Shown in pieces: positions 44,343-53,896 of a stretch of 64,000 bases of DNA. How positions within the stretch are numbered: position 1 is the first letter of the stretch; each line of letters starts with the position of its first letter. The notes under the pieces are model-generated. The model was not told the DNA's origin, made no database searches, and was given only the letters and a program-made list of their open reading frames with translations. A program made the translations under genes and the position numbers. This DNA is from Tuberibacillus calidus DSM 17572 (GTDB taxonomy: Bacteria > Bacillota > Bacilli > Bacillales > Sporolactobacillaceae), in contig NZ_AUMM01000003.1 in the NCBI RefSeq assembly GCF_000430685.1, forward strand, positions 1-64,000, given 5' to 3'.

Positions 44343-45026
44343 TTGGGGATATACCTGTTATACTTTGTGATAATTATGATTATACCGTTATGGGCGCAAG
44401 CGAAGGTCAAAGGAACGTATAGTCGATTTGCCCAAGTTGCGAACCAAACGGGATATACAGGTGCACAGGCCGCCCGTGTGATTTTGGATCAGCATGGGTT
44501 GTACCATGTTGGCATCGAAGAGATCGGCGGAAGGCTGACGGACCATTATGATCCTCGTGATAAGGTGTTAAGGCTTTCTTCTGAAAATTATCATGGACGA
44601 TCGATTGCAGGCATTGCCGTTGCTGCTCATGAAGTCGGTCATGCCATCCAAGATAAAGAAAACTACGCTCCGCTTCGCTTCCGACACGCCTTGGTGCCTG
44701 TTGCGAATTTGGGGTCCAACTTATCGTATTTCTTTATTATCATCGGCATTCTATTGCATTTCACGCAATTAGCCGTTCTTGGGATCATCTTCTTTGCTGC
44801 GGCTGTGCTGTTTCAACTTGTGACATTACCCGTTGAATTCAATGCGTCAAGTCGGGCGATGGCTCAACTTGCAGACTTAGGCCTCATTACGTCCGAAGAA
44901 CGAAGCCCGGCAAGAAAAGTGTTAAGCGCGGCTGCCTTAACGTATGTTGCTGCAGCTTTGGTAGCGGTATTGGAATTGCTTCGCTTCGTGTTCATGTTCC
45001 TAGGCACAAATAACAATGAAGAATAA
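44343..45026 (+). CDS. Neutral zinc metallopeptidase (YugP family)
   Basis: A 227-residue membrane protein with the zinc-binding HEVGH motif (AAHEVGHAIQ, near residue 98) preceded by LTDHYDP. Several membrane helices, the segment TLPVEFNASSRA and a C-terminal hydrophobic region follow. It matches the Zn_peptidase_2/YugP family closely. Translation starts at TTG 44343, seven bases after GGAGGG. In B. subtilis yugP lies elsewhere, so this gene is an addition between ypjB and ypjC. Confidence 0.85.
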   Translation: MGIYLLYFVIIMIIPLWAQAKVKGTYSRFAQVANQTGYTGAQAARVILDQHGLYHVGIEEIGGRLTDHYDPRDKVLRLSSENYHGRSIAGIAVAAHEVGHAIQDKENYAPLRFRHALVPVANLGSNLSYFFIIIGILLHFTQLAVLGIIFFAAAVLFQLVTLPVEFNASSRAMAQLADLGLITSEERSPARKVLSAAALTYVAAALVAVLELLRFVFMFLGTNNNEE

Positions 45027-45043
45027 AGAGAAAAAGGAGACTT

Positions 45044-45085
45044 GGCTCTGCTCATCTATATGGACGATGGCAGAGCCTTCATTTT
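45044..45085 (+). terminator. Terminator after the YugP-type gene
   Basis: GGCTCTGC and GCAGAGCC are perfect arms, followed by TTCATTTT, about 20 bases after the stop. Confidence 0.65.
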
Positions 45086-45129
45086 ACACCTTATGTTGGC
45101 CAGGAATATGAAAAACTTTCTTATCAGCA

Positions 45130-45161
45130 AAAAAGGTTGGTTCATGAGGAACCAACCTTTT
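45130..45161. terminator. Bidirectional terminator between convergent genes
   Basis: AAAAGGTTGGTTC and GGAACCAACCTTTT are nearly perfect arms around ATGA. T-runs flank both orientations, as suits the convergent YugP-type gene and ypjC. Confidence 0.8.
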
Positions 45162-45189
45162 AATCATTAAATGTTTTAAATCAAGCAAC

Positions 45190-46065
45190 TTACTCTTCAA
45201 AAATTGGCTTTTTGTTTTCATCAAGTGTAAACCCTTCGCCTAGTACATCATGAATTTCATGCACAGATACGAAAGCATGGGGATCGACGCTTTTAATAAG
45301 GTTTTTTAAACGAAAAATTTCACTGCGGCTGACCACACAATACAGCACCTCGATATCGTGCTTGGAATAACCGCCTTTGCCGTGTAACAAAGTGGCACTA
45401 CGATCCAACTCATCTATGATTTTTTTGGCAATGATTTCATTCTTTTTGGAAATCACCATAGCGGCATTTGCGGCATACGCACCATTTTGTATAAAATCAA
45501 TCACTCGCGCTCCGACAAAAACGGCCACAATGGTATACATAGCTTCCCTGTAATCAAGATAAATAAGGGATAAGGTGATGACGATGACGTCAATAAAAAA
45601 CAACGTTTTTCCCATCGACCATCCCCAATACCGAAAGGCCATGCGCGCGAGAATATCGGATCCTCCGGTTGTCCCCCCATAACGAAAAATAATACCGAGA
45701 CCTGTCCCGACAAAAACGCCGGCAAATAAAGCGGCAAGTGTCATATCGTGTTCAAGGGTGAACGAAACAGGCGTGAGATATTGGAATACCCACAAAAACA
45801 AGGACAGGGCACATGTGCTAATGATCGTATAGGCAAAGACGTTTCTCCCCAACATGCGAAAGCCAAGGATAAACAATGGGATATTAATAACCAAGTTGCT
45901 AATGCCGGGGTCAATGTGAAAGAGATTATATAGGATAAGTGTTATCCCAGTTACCCCACCTTCAGCCAAATGGTTTTTCATATTAAAATTAACGAGTCCA
46001 AAGGCATAAATCGCCGATCCGATCAGCATAAAAAATATATTTTTGGCCTTAAGTGAAAATGGCAT
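45190..46065 (-). CDS. ypjC: YitT family membrane protein (YpjC)
   Basis: A 291-residue protein with five to six membrane helices in the N-terminal two thirds (YitT domain, with YGGTTGGSDILARM). A cytosolic C-terminal DUF2179 domain (from about residue 215, ending VHEVLGEGF-like text) follows. The family is annotated UPF0750; the transported compound is unknown. It is transcribed on the minus strand from a good promoter at 46099-46127. Confidence 0.82.
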   Translation of the reverse strand: MPFSLKAKNIFFMLIGSAIYAFGLVNFNMKNHLAEGGVTGITLILYNLFHIDPGISNLVINIPLFILGFRMLGRNVFAYTIISTCALSLFLWVFQYLTPVSFTLEHDMTLAALFAGVFVGTGLGIIFRYGGTTGGSDILARMAFRYWGWSMGKTLFFIDVIVITLSLIYLDYREAMYTIVAVFVGARVIDFIQNGAYAANAAMVISKKNEIIAKKIIDELDRSATLLHGKGGYSKHDIEVLYCVVSRSEIFRLKNLIKSVDPHAFVSVHEIHDVLGEGFTLDENKKPIFEE

Positions 46066-46098
46066 GGTGTCAACTCCCGTCCATAATGTTCCTTAGCC

Positions 46099-46127
46099 AG
46101 TATAGTGAAAATGGCCGCGCAGTTCAA
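46099..46127 (-). promoter_or_regulatory. Sigma-A promoter of ypjC
   Basis: On the minus strand TTGAAC (46122-46127) and TATACT (46099-46104) are 17 bases apart, about 35 bases before the ypjC start. Confidence 0.65.
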
Positions 46128-46202
46128 CGCTTTTCTTACCTCTTAGTATTATAAGCGAAAGAGAAAGCGGTCAACCGATACCCATCATTGCGGTTAAAAA
46201 GA

Positions 46203-46232
46203 TTGTCATGGTCTCAACGTTTTCGTTAATAT
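46203..46232 (+). promoter_or_regulatory. Sigma-A promoter of ypjD-dapB operon
   Basis: TTGTCA at 46203-46208 and TAATAT at 46227-46232 are 18 bases apart, about 40 bases before ypjD. Confidence 0.55.
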
Positions 46233-46273
46233 AAAGAGTACAAGCGATGAAAAGATCGGAAGGTGAACCCATT

Positions 46274-46624
46274 ATGCCGAACAAAACCATGCAGGAAATG
46301 CAGGATGAAGTCGACCGCTACATCAAACAGTTTAAAGAAGGCTATTTCTCACCTTTAGCGATGATGGCCCGGCTGACCGAGGAATTAGGCGAATTGGCTC
46401 GGGAAATCAACCATTATTATGGTGAAAAACCAAAGAAGAAAACGGAAAAAGAAAACACGGTCGAAGAGGAATTAGGCGATTTGCTATTTGTCATCATTTG
46501 TCTTGCTAATTCATTAGGCATCGATCTTACGGCGTCCTTTGACCGCGTGATGCATAAATTCAATACCCGAGATAAAGATCGTTGGACAAGGATAGAGGAG
46601 GTACTGCCAGATGACGGAGAATAA
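46274..46624 (+). CDS. ypjD: MazG-like nucleotide pyrophosphohydrolase YpjD
   Basis: A 116-residue all-helical protein with the MazG fold signatures RLTEELGELAREINH and EEELGDLLFVIICLAN, whose acidic residues bind magnesium. It probably hydrolyses non-canonical or excess NTPs. AAGGTGA precedes ATG 46274. It overlaps dapB by 14 bases. Confidence 0.88.
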   Translation: MPNKTMQEMQDEVDRYIKQFKEGYFSPLAMMARLTEELGELAREINHYYGEKPKKKTEKENTVEEELGDLLFVIICLANSLGIDLTASFDRVMHKFNTRDKDRWTRIEEVLPDDGE

Positions 46625-47417
46625 TATACGCATTGTCGTAAGCGGCCCAAGGGGAAAAATGGGGCGTGAAGCTGTACATATGATCACGCGGACCGACCAC
46701 TTCCAATTAGTAGGGGCTATTGACCATAAATATGACGGAAAACTTTTGAGTGATTTAGAAGAATTCCCAGATGTGGACGTTCCCATCTTTACGGATAGTG
46801 ATCTTTGTTTTTCAAGCACGAAACCGGACGTTCTCGTTGATTTTACTAATCCCGAGGCAGGTATGCGCCTTGCCGCATCGGCACTAAACAATGGCATCCG
46901 GCCGGTCATCGGCACCTCAGGTTTTACTGAGGAAAGCGTCCACCATTTCCAAAAAATCGCTGAAGAAAAGCGTATTGGCATGATTATTGCACCTAATTTT
47001 GCCATTGGCGCTGTTCTATTGATGAAATTTAGTCAAATGGCTGCCCGTTATTTTCCCGACGTCGAAATCATTGAACAACATCATGATAAAAAGTTGGATG
47101 CGCCTTCTGGAACCGCCATCAAAACCGCTGAGATGATTCGCACGGTGCGAGGAGAAAAGCAACAAGGGCATCCATCGGAAAAAGAACTTTTGACTGGCGC
47201 TCGAGGGGCAGAATTAAGCGGTATGCGGATCCATAGTGTCCGTCTTCCCGGACTCATCGCCCATCAACAAGTGATTTTTGGCGGTGAAGGGGAGCTTCTT
47301 TCGCTGCGACACGATTCGATGAATCGTTCCTCATTTATGACTGGAGTGCGCCTTGCGGTAGAGACGGTGATGACACTCGATACGTTGGTATATGGTTTGG
47401 AAAATATATTGGAATAG
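46611..47417 (+). CDS. dapB: 4-hydroxy-tetrahydrodipicolinate reductase
   Basis: NAD(P)H-dependent step of lysine and diaminopimelate synthesis, which also supplies spore dipicolinate. The 268-residue protein has the nucleotide-binding start IVVSGPRGKMGRE. The catalytic histidine pair and lysine lie in EQHHDKKLDAPSGTA near residue 157. Confidence 0.95.
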   Translation: MTENNIRIVVSGPRGKMGREAVHMITRTDHFQLVGAIDHKYDGKLLSDLEEFPDVDVPIFTDSDLCFSSTKPDVLVDFTNPEAGMRLAASALNNGIRPVIGTSGFTEESVHHFQKIAEEKRIGMIIAPNFAIGAVLLMKFSQMAARYFPDVEIIEQHHDKKLDAPSGTAIKTAEMIRTVRGEKQQGHPSEKELLTGARGAELSGMRIHSVRLPGLIAHQQVIFGGEGELLSLRHDSMNRSSFMTGVRLAVETVMTLDTLVYGLENILE

Positions 47418-47428
47418 GGGAATGACCG

Positions 47429-47851
47429 GTGAAAATCGCTTTGGTTGCCCATGATAAGAAGAAAGACGATATGGTGCAATTTACATTAGCCTATCAATCC
47501 ATTTTAGAAAAACACGAGTTATTTGCCACCGGTACAACCGGACAGCGTATCGCAGAGGCCACCGGTTTGAAGGTGAGGCGCTTTCAATCAGGCCCACTTG
47601 GGGGAGACCAACAAATCGGAGCGATGATCGCCCAAAACGACATGGATATCGTCATTTTTTTCCGAGATCCGCTCACCGCACAGCCCCATGAACCTGACAT
47701 TAACGCGCTGATCCGACTTGCTGATGTGTATGAAATTCCATTGGCCACGAACATGGCGACGGCAGAAATTCTCATTATGGCCATGGAACGCGGTGAACTT
47801 AATTGGCGGGAAATCATCCGAAACAGGCGACACGCAGGGGGCAGCCTATGA
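47429..47851 (+). CDS. mgsA: Methylglyoxal synthase
   Basis: Converts dihydroxyacetone phosphate to methylglyoxal, bypassing lower glycolysis under phosphate limitation. The 140-residue protein has the signature [10 protein letters not shown], the phosphate-binding segment TGTTGQRI and the catalytic aspartate in [11 protein letters not shown]. It starts at GTG 47429 and overlaps bshA by four bases. In B. subtilis bshB1 intervenes; here it does not. Confidence 0.95.
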   Translation: MKIALVAHDKKKDDMVQFTLAYQSILEKHELFATGTTGQRIAEATGLKVRRFQSGPLGGDQQIGAMIAQNDMDIVIFFRDPLTAQPHEPDINALIRLADVYEIPLATNMATAEILIMAMERGELNWREIIRNRRHAGGSL

Positions 47852-48975
47852 AAATCGGCATCACGTGTTACCCGACGATTGGTGGATCTGGCATTGTGGC
47901 CACAGAACTCGGTAAAAAGTTAGCCGAAAAAGGCCATGAAATACATTTCATTACATCAAGCGTTCCGTTTCGCATCGACCATTTCTCGCGCAACATGTTT
48001 TTTCATGAAGTGGAAGTGAATCAATATGCGGTGTTTCGCTATCCGCCGTATGACATTTCGTTAGCGAGCAAAATGGCAGAGGTCGCAAGAAACGAACATT
48101 TGGATGTGTTGCATGTTCATTATGCGGTGCCTCATGCGATTTGTGCGTACCTCGCCAAACAGCTTGTCGGGGGCCAATTAAAAATCGTAACAACCCTACA
48201 CGGTACCGATATTACCGTTCTCGGTTATGATCCGACGCTATCCCATATGATTCGCTTTGGCATTGAACAGTCGGATGCGGTCACAGCTGTTTCCCGTGAT
48301 TTAGTCAGGGAAACACAAGAGCTTTTGGAAACAAAGAAAGCGATTCAACCGATATATAATTTCGTTGACGAAACGACCTATTATAAAAGGGATGTACCGG
48401 ATTTAAAAGCGGTTTTAGGAATTGCACCTGAAGAACAGGTGCTCACGCATATTTCCAATTTTCGCTCTGTCAAACGAGTCCCGGATATTGTCAAAGTTTT
48501 TGCCAATGTCCGAGAGGTGATGCCATCGAAACTGTTGATGATCGGCGAAGGTCCGGAATTGCCGATTGTCAAGAAACTCGTCTCGGATTTACATCTTGAG
48601 CGCCACGTTATTTTTCTCGGAAAGCAAGAAAATATCGCGGAAATTCTAAACATTACCGATCTCGTCTTATTGTTCTCATCAAAAGAAAGTTTTGGGCTCG
48701 TGCTTCTTGAAGCGGCCGCCTGTGGTGTTCCGGCCGTCGGCACAAATGCTGGTGGAATACCCGAGGTCATTTTAGACGGAGAAACCGGCTTTATTGCCCC
48801 AGTCGGTGACATCGCTCGCTTGACGGATCGGACACTTAAGATTCTAAAAAATCCGGAACTTAAGAAAAGGATGGGAGAAAAAGCCCAATTAAGAGCCGAA
48901 AGCGAGTTCCATTCTAGTATTATTGTCAACCAATATGAAGAACTTTATAAAGAAATACTCGGCCAAAAATCATAA
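47848..48975 (+). CDS. bshA: N-acetyl-alpha-D-glucosaminyl L-malate synthase BshA
   Basis: GT4-family glycosyltransferase for the first step of bacillithiol synthesis, joining UDP-GlcNAc and malate. The 375-residue protein begins [20 protein letters not shown]. The GT-B donor-site region contains [19 protein letters not shown] near residue 290. ATG 47848 overlaps the mgsA stop; the extension to 47803 is not used. The deacetylase gene bshB1 normally between mgsA and bshA is missing. Confidence 0.93.
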   Translation: MKIGITCYPTIGGSGIVATELGKKLAEKGHEIHFITSSVPFRIDHFSRNMFFHEVEVNQYAVFRYPPYDISLASKMAEVARNEHLDVLHVHYAVPHAICAYLAKQLVGGQLKIVTTLHGTDITVLGYDPTLSHMIRFGIEQSDAVTAVSRDLVRETQELLETKKAIQPIYNFVDETTYYKRDVPDLKAVLGIAPEEQVLTHISNFRSVKRVPDIVKVFANVREVMPSKLLMIGEGPELPIVKKLVSDLHLERHVIFLGKQENIAEILNITDLVLLFSSKESFGLVLLEAAACGVPAVGTNAGGIPEVILDGETGFIAPVGDIARLTDRTLKILKNPELKKRMGEKAQLRAESEFHSSIIVNQYEELYKEILGQKS

Positions 48976-49006
48976 TACCCGCATCGGGAAATAAGGGAGA
49001 TGCAGC

Positions 49007-50194
49007 ATGTCGGATCCGTTTACCCATGCGAAAACCATATTAAAAATCCTTGAGGAAAATGGCTTTAAAGCCTATATCGTTGGCGGCAGTGTGCGCGATT
49101 ACTTGCTCAAACGGCCGATTCATGACATTGACATTGCCACCTCGGCCACCCCTGAACAAGTGATGACTATTTTTCCGGTCACTTTCCCGGTCGGCGTTAA
49201 ACATGGCACCGTGATCGTCCGTCACGAGAACTGTAATTATGAAGTGACGACTTTTCGCTCGGAATCGGGATATAAGGATTTTCGCCATCCTGACGAAGTG
49301 ACCTTTGAAACGTCGATTTTTGTCGATTTAGCGCGCCGGGATTTTACAATGAACGCCATGGCGATGGCGATGAATGGTCAAATCCTCGATCCGTATGGAG
49401 GACGGGCGGATTTGAAAAAAGGTATACTACGAACCGTTGGGAACGCCGAAGCCCGGTTCAAGGAAGATCCGCTTCGACAGCTGCGCGCCATACGTTTTAT
49501 TGCCCAACTTTCACTTAAACCCGATCGCGTGATGGAAAAAGCGATCACAACCTGTGCCCCATATATCCGGCATTTGGCGGTGGAGCGAATCCGCGAAGAA
49601 ATGACGAAGCTGCTCATGCAGGATGCCGCTCCGCGCGGCCTGGAGCTCCTCCTTCGCACGGGGCTTCACACGCATCTGCCTGGAAGTCAATGGTTACCGC
49701 GACTCGAGTGCACTTTGGATGTGTCATTTCGATGGTTAGATACGGAGGATGAACGTTGGGCATTGTTTCTCATTAGTAGTGACTGCAAGAATCCCGATGC
49801 GTTCCTGAAAACATGGAAGTTTTCCAACAAAACGGCTTTAGCCATTCTCTCATTGATGAACGCCTTTCAAAGGCGTAACCAATATGAGTGGGACAAGCTG
49901 ACTTTATATCAATATGGTCTTGAGACGGCTTGTTCAGTGGAAAAAATAAGAAGAGCCATGGGTCATGCCTTTACATCTCAAGAGATCTTGACGGAGTGTT
50001 GGGTCGAGCTTCCCATTAAGTCGCGCTCGCAACTGGCTGTGAATGGGAGGGACCTATGCCGCTGGCTGGATAAAAAAGGCGGTCCTTGGACAGGACGTTT
50101 ACTCGAACACATTGAAAATAAGGTTATCCTTGGTGAAGTGAGTAATGATCGTCATGCGATACAAAGGTGGTTAGAACGTCATGCCTTCGACTAA
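49007..50194 (+). CDS. cca: CCA tRNA nucleotidyltransferase
   Basis: Adds or repairs the CCA 3' end of tRNAs. The 395-residue class II nucleotidyltransferase has the head-domain motif VGGSVRDYLLKRPIHDIDIA, with DxD metal ligands near residue 42. The RRDFTMNAM motif and the flexible-loop/neck segment RFKEDPLRQLRAIRF follow. It overlaps birA by 14 bases. Confidence 0.95.
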   Translation: MSDPFTHAKTILKILEENGFKAYIVGGSVRDYLLKRPIHDIDIATSATPEQVMTIFPVTFPVGVKHGTVIVRHENCNYEVTTFRSESGYKDFRHPDEVTFETSIFVDLARRDFTMNAMAMAMNGQILDPYGGRADLKKGILRTVGNAEARFKEDPLRQLRAIRFIAQLSLKPDRVMEKAITTCAPYIRHLAVERIREEMTKLLMQDAAPRGLELLLRTGLHTHLPGSQWLPRLECTLDVSFRWLDTEDERWALFLISSDCKNPDAFLKTWKFSNKTALAILSLMNAFQRRNQYEWDKLTLYQYGLETACSVEKIRRAMGHAFTSQEILTECWVELPIKSRSQLAVNGRDLCRWLDKKGGPWTGRLLEHIENKVILGEVSNDRHAIQRWLERHAFD

Positions 50195-51164
50195 AGCGCG
50201 TATTTTGATGATGCTTTTTGAGCATCCACACCAATTTATTTCCGGCCAAGAAATGAGTGATGCCATTGGTTGCTCGAGAACGGCGGTTTGGAAACAGATC
50301 AAGGAATTGGAAAAAGACGGTTACCGAATTGAATCCATACCGAAAAAAGGGTACCGATTAAAGGGAACCCCTAATCGGATTTCGCCTGAGGAAATTTTAG
50401 CCGGTCTTAAAACAGAAATATTTGGCCGCCACATTGTTTATGAGCCATCCATGCCATCGACGCAAAAACGGGCGCACCATTTGGCTGAAGACGGTGCTCC
50501 TGAAGGTACACTTGTCATTAGCGATGAACAGACAGAAGGGCGCGGAAGGCTTGGCCGAACCTGGCATTCACCAAAAGGCACTGGCATTTGGATGAGTCTC
50601 ATTTTAAGGCCAAAACTTTCCCTCAACAAAATACCGCAGTTAACCTTGATGACGGCCGTGGCCATCGTCAAAGCGATTAAAGTGGTGACGGGGATTGAAT
50701 GCCAAATTAAGTGGCCTAATGACATTTTTTATAATGGCAAAAAGCTCGTAGGTATTCTAACCGAATTACAGGCTGAAGAAAATCAAGCAAAAGCTGTGAT
50801 CATCGGAATGGGAATGAATGTCAATCTCACAGAGCAAGATTTACCAGATGATATTAAAAAAATTGCTACATCCATCCAAATGATTACAGGAAAGCCTTGT
50901 TCTCGCGCGCATCTCATTCAAGACATCATGAAACAAATGGAAAGTTTTTATCACTTTTATCTTGAAGACGGTTTTGGGCTTATTAAAACGCTTTGGGAAA
51001 CCTATGCAATGAATATCGGCCGAATCATCACCGCAAGAAACGTCAACGGCCAGGTTGTCAAAGGGCTTGCCAGAGGCATTAATGACGAAGGCGTGCTCCT
51101 GTTAGAAGATCAAGAAGGGCGCATCCATCGCATTTACTCTACTGATATCGAATTCAACGGGTAA
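50181..51164 (+). CDS. birA: Biotin protein ligase and biotin operon repressor BirA
   Basis: Bifunctional protein of 327 residues. It has an N-terminal winged helix (about residues 1-65, with DAIGCSRTAVWKQIKELEKD). The central ligase domain has GRGRLGRTWHSPKG (biotinoyl-AMP loop) and KWPNDIFYNGKKLVGILTE. A small C-terminal SH3-like domain closes it. It biotinylates acetyl-CoA carboxylase and represses biotin genes. Confidence 0.94.
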   Translation: MPSTKARILMMLFEHPHQFISGQEMSDAIGCSRTAVWKQIKELEKDGYRIESIPKKGYRLKGTPNRISPEEILAGLKTEIFGRHIVYEPSMPSTQKRAHHLAEDGAPEGTLVISDEQTEGRGRLGRTWHSPKGTGIWMSLILRPKLSLNKIPQLTLMTAVAIVKAIKVVTGIECQIKWPNDIFYNGKKLVGILTELQAEENQAKAVIIGMGMNVNLTEQDLPDDIKKIATSIQMITGKPCSRAHLIQDIMKQMESFYHFYLEDGFGLIKTLWETYAMNIGRIITARNVNGQVVKGLARGINDEGVLLLEDQEGRIHRIYSTDIEFNG

Positions 51165-51174
51165 ATTTCTGCGG

Positions 51175-51203
51175 TTGACAGGGGATTAACCCAACAGTAA
51201 ACT
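51175..51203 (+). promoter_or_regulatory. Sigma-A promoter of panBCD
   Basis: TTGACA at 51175-51180 and TAAACT at 51198-51203 are 17 bases apart, which places transcription start near 51210 and gives a leader of about 195 bases before panB. Confidence 0.6.
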
Positions 51204-51214
51204 AAAAATGACGG

Positions 51215-51366
51215 ACGGCATCCGTTTGCGGAGCTGTACCTTTCAACGAAGCTTTAACAACTGCAAACGCATTCTGCCTTGATCCGCATGAAGGACTGGG
51301 ACAGAGGGATGGAACGCGCATGCCTAACTCCTTCTTTGCGAACGATGCAAGGAAGGTTTTCATTTT
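51215..51366 (+). ncRNA. Structured leader of panB ending in a terminator (possible pan-motif RNA)
   Basis: The leader contains a stem CGTTTGC (51223-51229) with GCAAACG (51263-51269) enclosing GAGCT and AAGCT words, a CCTT/AAGG hairpin, and a strong terminator at 51330-51366. Genes for pantothenate synthesis in Bacillales are known to carry the 'pan' RNA motif in this position; whether this is that motif needs a covariance search. A T-box-like phrase (AGGGATGGAACGCG, near 51305) is present, but a specifier loop was not identified. Confidence 0.5.
51330..51366 (+). terminator. Attenuator-type terminator before panB
   Basis: CCTTCTTTGC and GCAAGGAAGG pair (one G-U) around GAACGAT, followed by TTTTCATTTT. 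It lies 41 bases before the panB start, after the panBCD promoter, so it can regulate the operon. Confidence 0.75.
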
Positions 51367-51407
51367 ATGCGCCATCCTTCTCCCCTCAAAAAAAGGAGGA
51401 GATGGAT

Positions 51408-52250
51408 ATGAAAAGCACGTCTGATTTCAAAAAAATGAAAGCCAATGGCGAGCCGATCGCCATGATGACTGCCTATGACTATCCGGCGGCAAAACTGTTG
51501 GAAAAAGCGGGGATTGATATCCTGCTTGTCGGCGATTCGGTCGGAATGGTGGCGCTAGGTTACGATTCGACGATTCCGGTTACGCTTGACGACATGCTGA
51601 GACATACGAAAGCGGTCCGAAAAGGCGCTCCCAATACGTTTATTGTGACCGATATGCCGTTTATGACTTATCATGCCAGCTTGTCCGAAACGCTTGCTAA
51701 TGCCCGGAAATTAATGCAGGAAGGCGGTTCGGATGCATTAAAACTGGAAGGAGCCGGACGTGTCTTTGAAATGATTGAAGGCCTGACGCAGGCAGGGGTT
51801 CCGGTCGTCGCTCATTTGGGTCTAACCCCCCAATCCGTCGGCGTTCTCGGCGGTTATAAGGTTCAAGGAAAGGACCTTAAAGAGGCGGAAAAATTGTTAG
51901 ACGATGCGAAAAAAGCCGAGGAAGCCGGTGCATTCATGCTCGTTCTGGAATGCGTCCCGTATGCGCTTAGCGAGCGGATTGCTGAAGCTATCACCATCCC
52001 AGTGATTGGCATCGGCGCTGGAAGTGGGGTAGACGGTCAAGTGCTCGTTTATCATGACGTTCTTGGTTATGGCGTTGACCGTGTGCCAAAATTCGTCAAA
52101 CAGTACGCCGATTTATCGACGATGATTACGGAAGGGGTTTCCGAATATATCGATGAGGTCAAGCAGCGAAAGTTTCCGGGCCTTGAACACAGTTTTAAAA
52201 TGAAGGAAGAAACCTTGTCCCAATTATATGGAGGCCAAAAAAATCAATGA
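51408..52250 (+). CDS. panB: 3-methyl-2-oxobutanoate hydroxymethyltransferase
   Basis: First step of pantothenate synthesis, forming ketopantoate. The 280-residue TIM barrel has metal-binding aspartates in [10 protein letters not shown] and [11 protein letters not shown], and the [19 protein letters not shown] segment. AAAGGAGGAG precedes ATG 51408. The longer frame from 51279 is leader RNA. It overlaps panC by four bases. Confidence 0.95.
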   Translation: MKSTSDFKKMKANGEPIAMMTAYDYPAAKLLEKAGIDILLVGDSVGMVALGYDSTIPVTLDDMLRHTKAVRKGAPNTFIVTDMPFMTYHASLSETLANARKLMQEGGSDALKLEGAGRVFEMIEGLTQAGVPVVAHLGLTPQSVGVLGGYKVQGKDLKEAEKLLDDAKKAEEAGAFMLVLECVPYALSERIAEAITIPVIGIGAGSGVDGQVLVYHDVLGYGVDRVPKFVKQYADLSTMITEGVSEYIDEVKQRKFPGLEHSFKMKEETLSQLYGGQKNQ

Positions 52251-53101
52251 AAGTAGCATATACCGTAAAAGATCTGAGAGACTGGCTTGCCGAAAGTAAA
52301 AAAAGCGGTGGAACGATCGGTTTTGTACCGACGATGGGTTATCTCCATGATGGGCATGCCTCTCTTTTTTATAAAGCAAAAGAAACAGCGGACATCGTTG
52401 TTGCCAGCGTCTTTGTCAATCCTACACAGTTTGGACCAAACGAAGACTTCGAAACATATCCACGTGATTTTGAACACGACTTGCGGATAGCTGAATCGTG
52501 CGGGGTTGATATTGTCTTTCATCCGGATGTATCGGAGATTTATTCGGACAGCGATATGATTCAATTGAAAGTCACTGACCGGGCGGACGTGCTCTGTGGA
52601 AAAAGCCGTCCAGGTCATTTTGACGGTGTGGTAACAGTGCTCACTCGTCTTTTTCATATTGTTCAACCGGATTATGCCTTTTTCGGCAAAAAGGATGCGC
52701 AGCAACTGGCGATCGTCCAAGGCTTAATCCAAACACTTCATTTCCCCATACGCCTTATACCTTGTGAGACGGTTCGTGAGGCTGATGGGTTAGCTAAAAG
52801 TTCGCGAAATGTCAGGCTATCCGTTGAAGAACGAAAAGAGGCAGTGCATTTATATCAATCCCTCACCCTAGGACGTCATTTGATTGAAAAGGGGGAAAGG
52901 GATGCCGAACGCATTCGACAAGCGGTCATGGCTCATCTAGAAGAGCATCTGAAACTCGGCCGTATCGATTATGTGGAAGTGTTAAGTTACCCTCAGTTAA
53001 AGGTGATCGAATCAATCAACGACACCGTCATCATCGCTTTGGCTGTCTTTTATGCCAATGCACGACTTATTGATAATGTCATTATAGAAATTCCATCATG
53101 A
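52247..53101 (+). CDS. panC: Pantoate--beta-alanine ligase
   Basis: ATP-dependent condensation of pantoate and beta-alanine. The 284-residue protein has the HIGH-like segment [13 protein letters not shown], the [13 protein letters not shown] loop and the KMSKS-like KSSRNVRLS. panD follows after 13 bases. Confidence 0.96.
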   Translation: MKVAYTVKDLRDWLAESKKSGGTIGFVPTMGYLHDGHASLFYKAKETADIVVASVFVNPTQFGPNEDFETYPRDFEHDLRIAESCGVDIVFHPDVSEIYSDSDMIQLKVTDRADVLCGKSRPGHFDGVVTVLTRLFHIVQPDYAFFGKKDAQQLAIVQGLIQTLHFPIRLIPCETVREADGLAKSSRNVRLSVEERKEAVHLYQSLTLGRHLIEKGERDAERIRQAVMAHLEEHLKLGRIDYVEVLSYPQLKVIESINDTVIIALAVFYANARLIDNVIIEIPS

Positions 53102-53114
53102 AAGGATAGGCACC

Positions 53115-53497
53115 ATGTATCGTACGGTTATGAGAAGTAAAATCCATCGCGCCCGCGTTACGGATGCGAATTTAAACTATGTCGGCAGCATCACAATTGA
53201 TGAAGATATCATGGACGCTGTGAATATTGCTCCAAATGAAAAAGTGCAAATCGTCAATAATAATAACGGTGCGCGGTGGAAACATATGTCATTCCGGGTG
53301 AACGCGGCTCCGGACAGATTTGCCTTAATGGTGCGGCAGCACGCCTCGTTCAAAAAGGAGACATTGTCATCATTATTGCATACGGTCTCGTTTCCGAAGA
53401 AGAATTACGAAGTCATCAACCCGTTATTGCCATTATGGATGAAAACAACCGCATTACTGAATTGATGGGCAAAGAGGAAGCCAATACTGTTCGCTAA
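53115..53497 (+). pseudogene. panD: Aspartate 1-decarboxylase with a one-base frameshift
   Basis: PanD makes beta-alanine for pantothenate using a pyruvoyl group formed by self-cleavage at Gly-Ser (NYVGS, intact here). The first frame encodes the normal N-terminal 54 residues up to NNNNGAR. The normal C-terminal half ([20 protein letters not shown] onwards to 53497) continues in the next frame from about 53277. Loss of one base at 53276-53277 (CGG TGG; CGG-CTG expected) explains it. Without correction PanD would be inactive and beta-alanine would have to come from elsewhere. A sequencing error is possible. Confidence 0.85.
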
Positions 53498-53508
53498 TTG
53501 AATGGATA

Positions 53509-53551
53509 ACATCCCCCAATATTCATAAACTAATGGGTGATTGGAGGATGT
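53509..53551 (+). repeat. 12-base stem after panD
   Basis: ACATCCCCCAAT pairs with ATTGGAGGATGT (one G-U) around a 19-base loop. It lies just after the panD stop and before a terminator, so it may be part of a 3' end structure. Confidence 0.55.
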
Positions 53552-53570
53552 GTTTGAAGAAAGCCTAATG

Positions 53571-53597
53571 GGGACGGCTCCGCCGTCACCTTTTTTT
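53571..53597 (+). terminator. Rho-independent terminator after panD
   Basis: GACGGC and GCCGTC pair around TCC, followed by ACC and seven T residues. Confidence 0.75.
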
Positions 53598-53896
53598 GTA
53601 CTGGTCAATATCAAAGCTACTTCTACTATGGCCCAAAGGTCTTGTGCTGGTAAGATAAGATTTCATTTTTGGGTCGATAGCAGGGCAACTAATACTTGCC
53701 TACGCCCAAATCGACATGTTCTGATCAAAAATGATCCTTTTTCCGAAGCCAGCCTATGGGCAACTAAGGTTCTCGCTATGACCAAATGGGCTTGGCAGAA
53801 CCACGTTTTTTTAGACAATGTTTACGGCATAATTTTTTAATGCGTTGCGGCTTTCGAAATATGTCCTAACATGGTACGATAAAAATGGCGTGACAA

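Noticed and set aside
48381-48929. 182-residue minus-strand open frame
   Set aside because: Shadow of bshA; composition is typical of antisense reading.
51290-51325. T-box riboswitch before panB
   Set aside because: AGGGATGGAACGCG resembles the T-box core but has an altered order, no specifier hairpin was found, and panB is not a typical T-box gene. It is left as an alternative only.
53541-53840. 99-residue frame in the dinG gap
   Set aside because: No recognisable domain, start overlaps a stem and a terminator, and composition is not protein-like.
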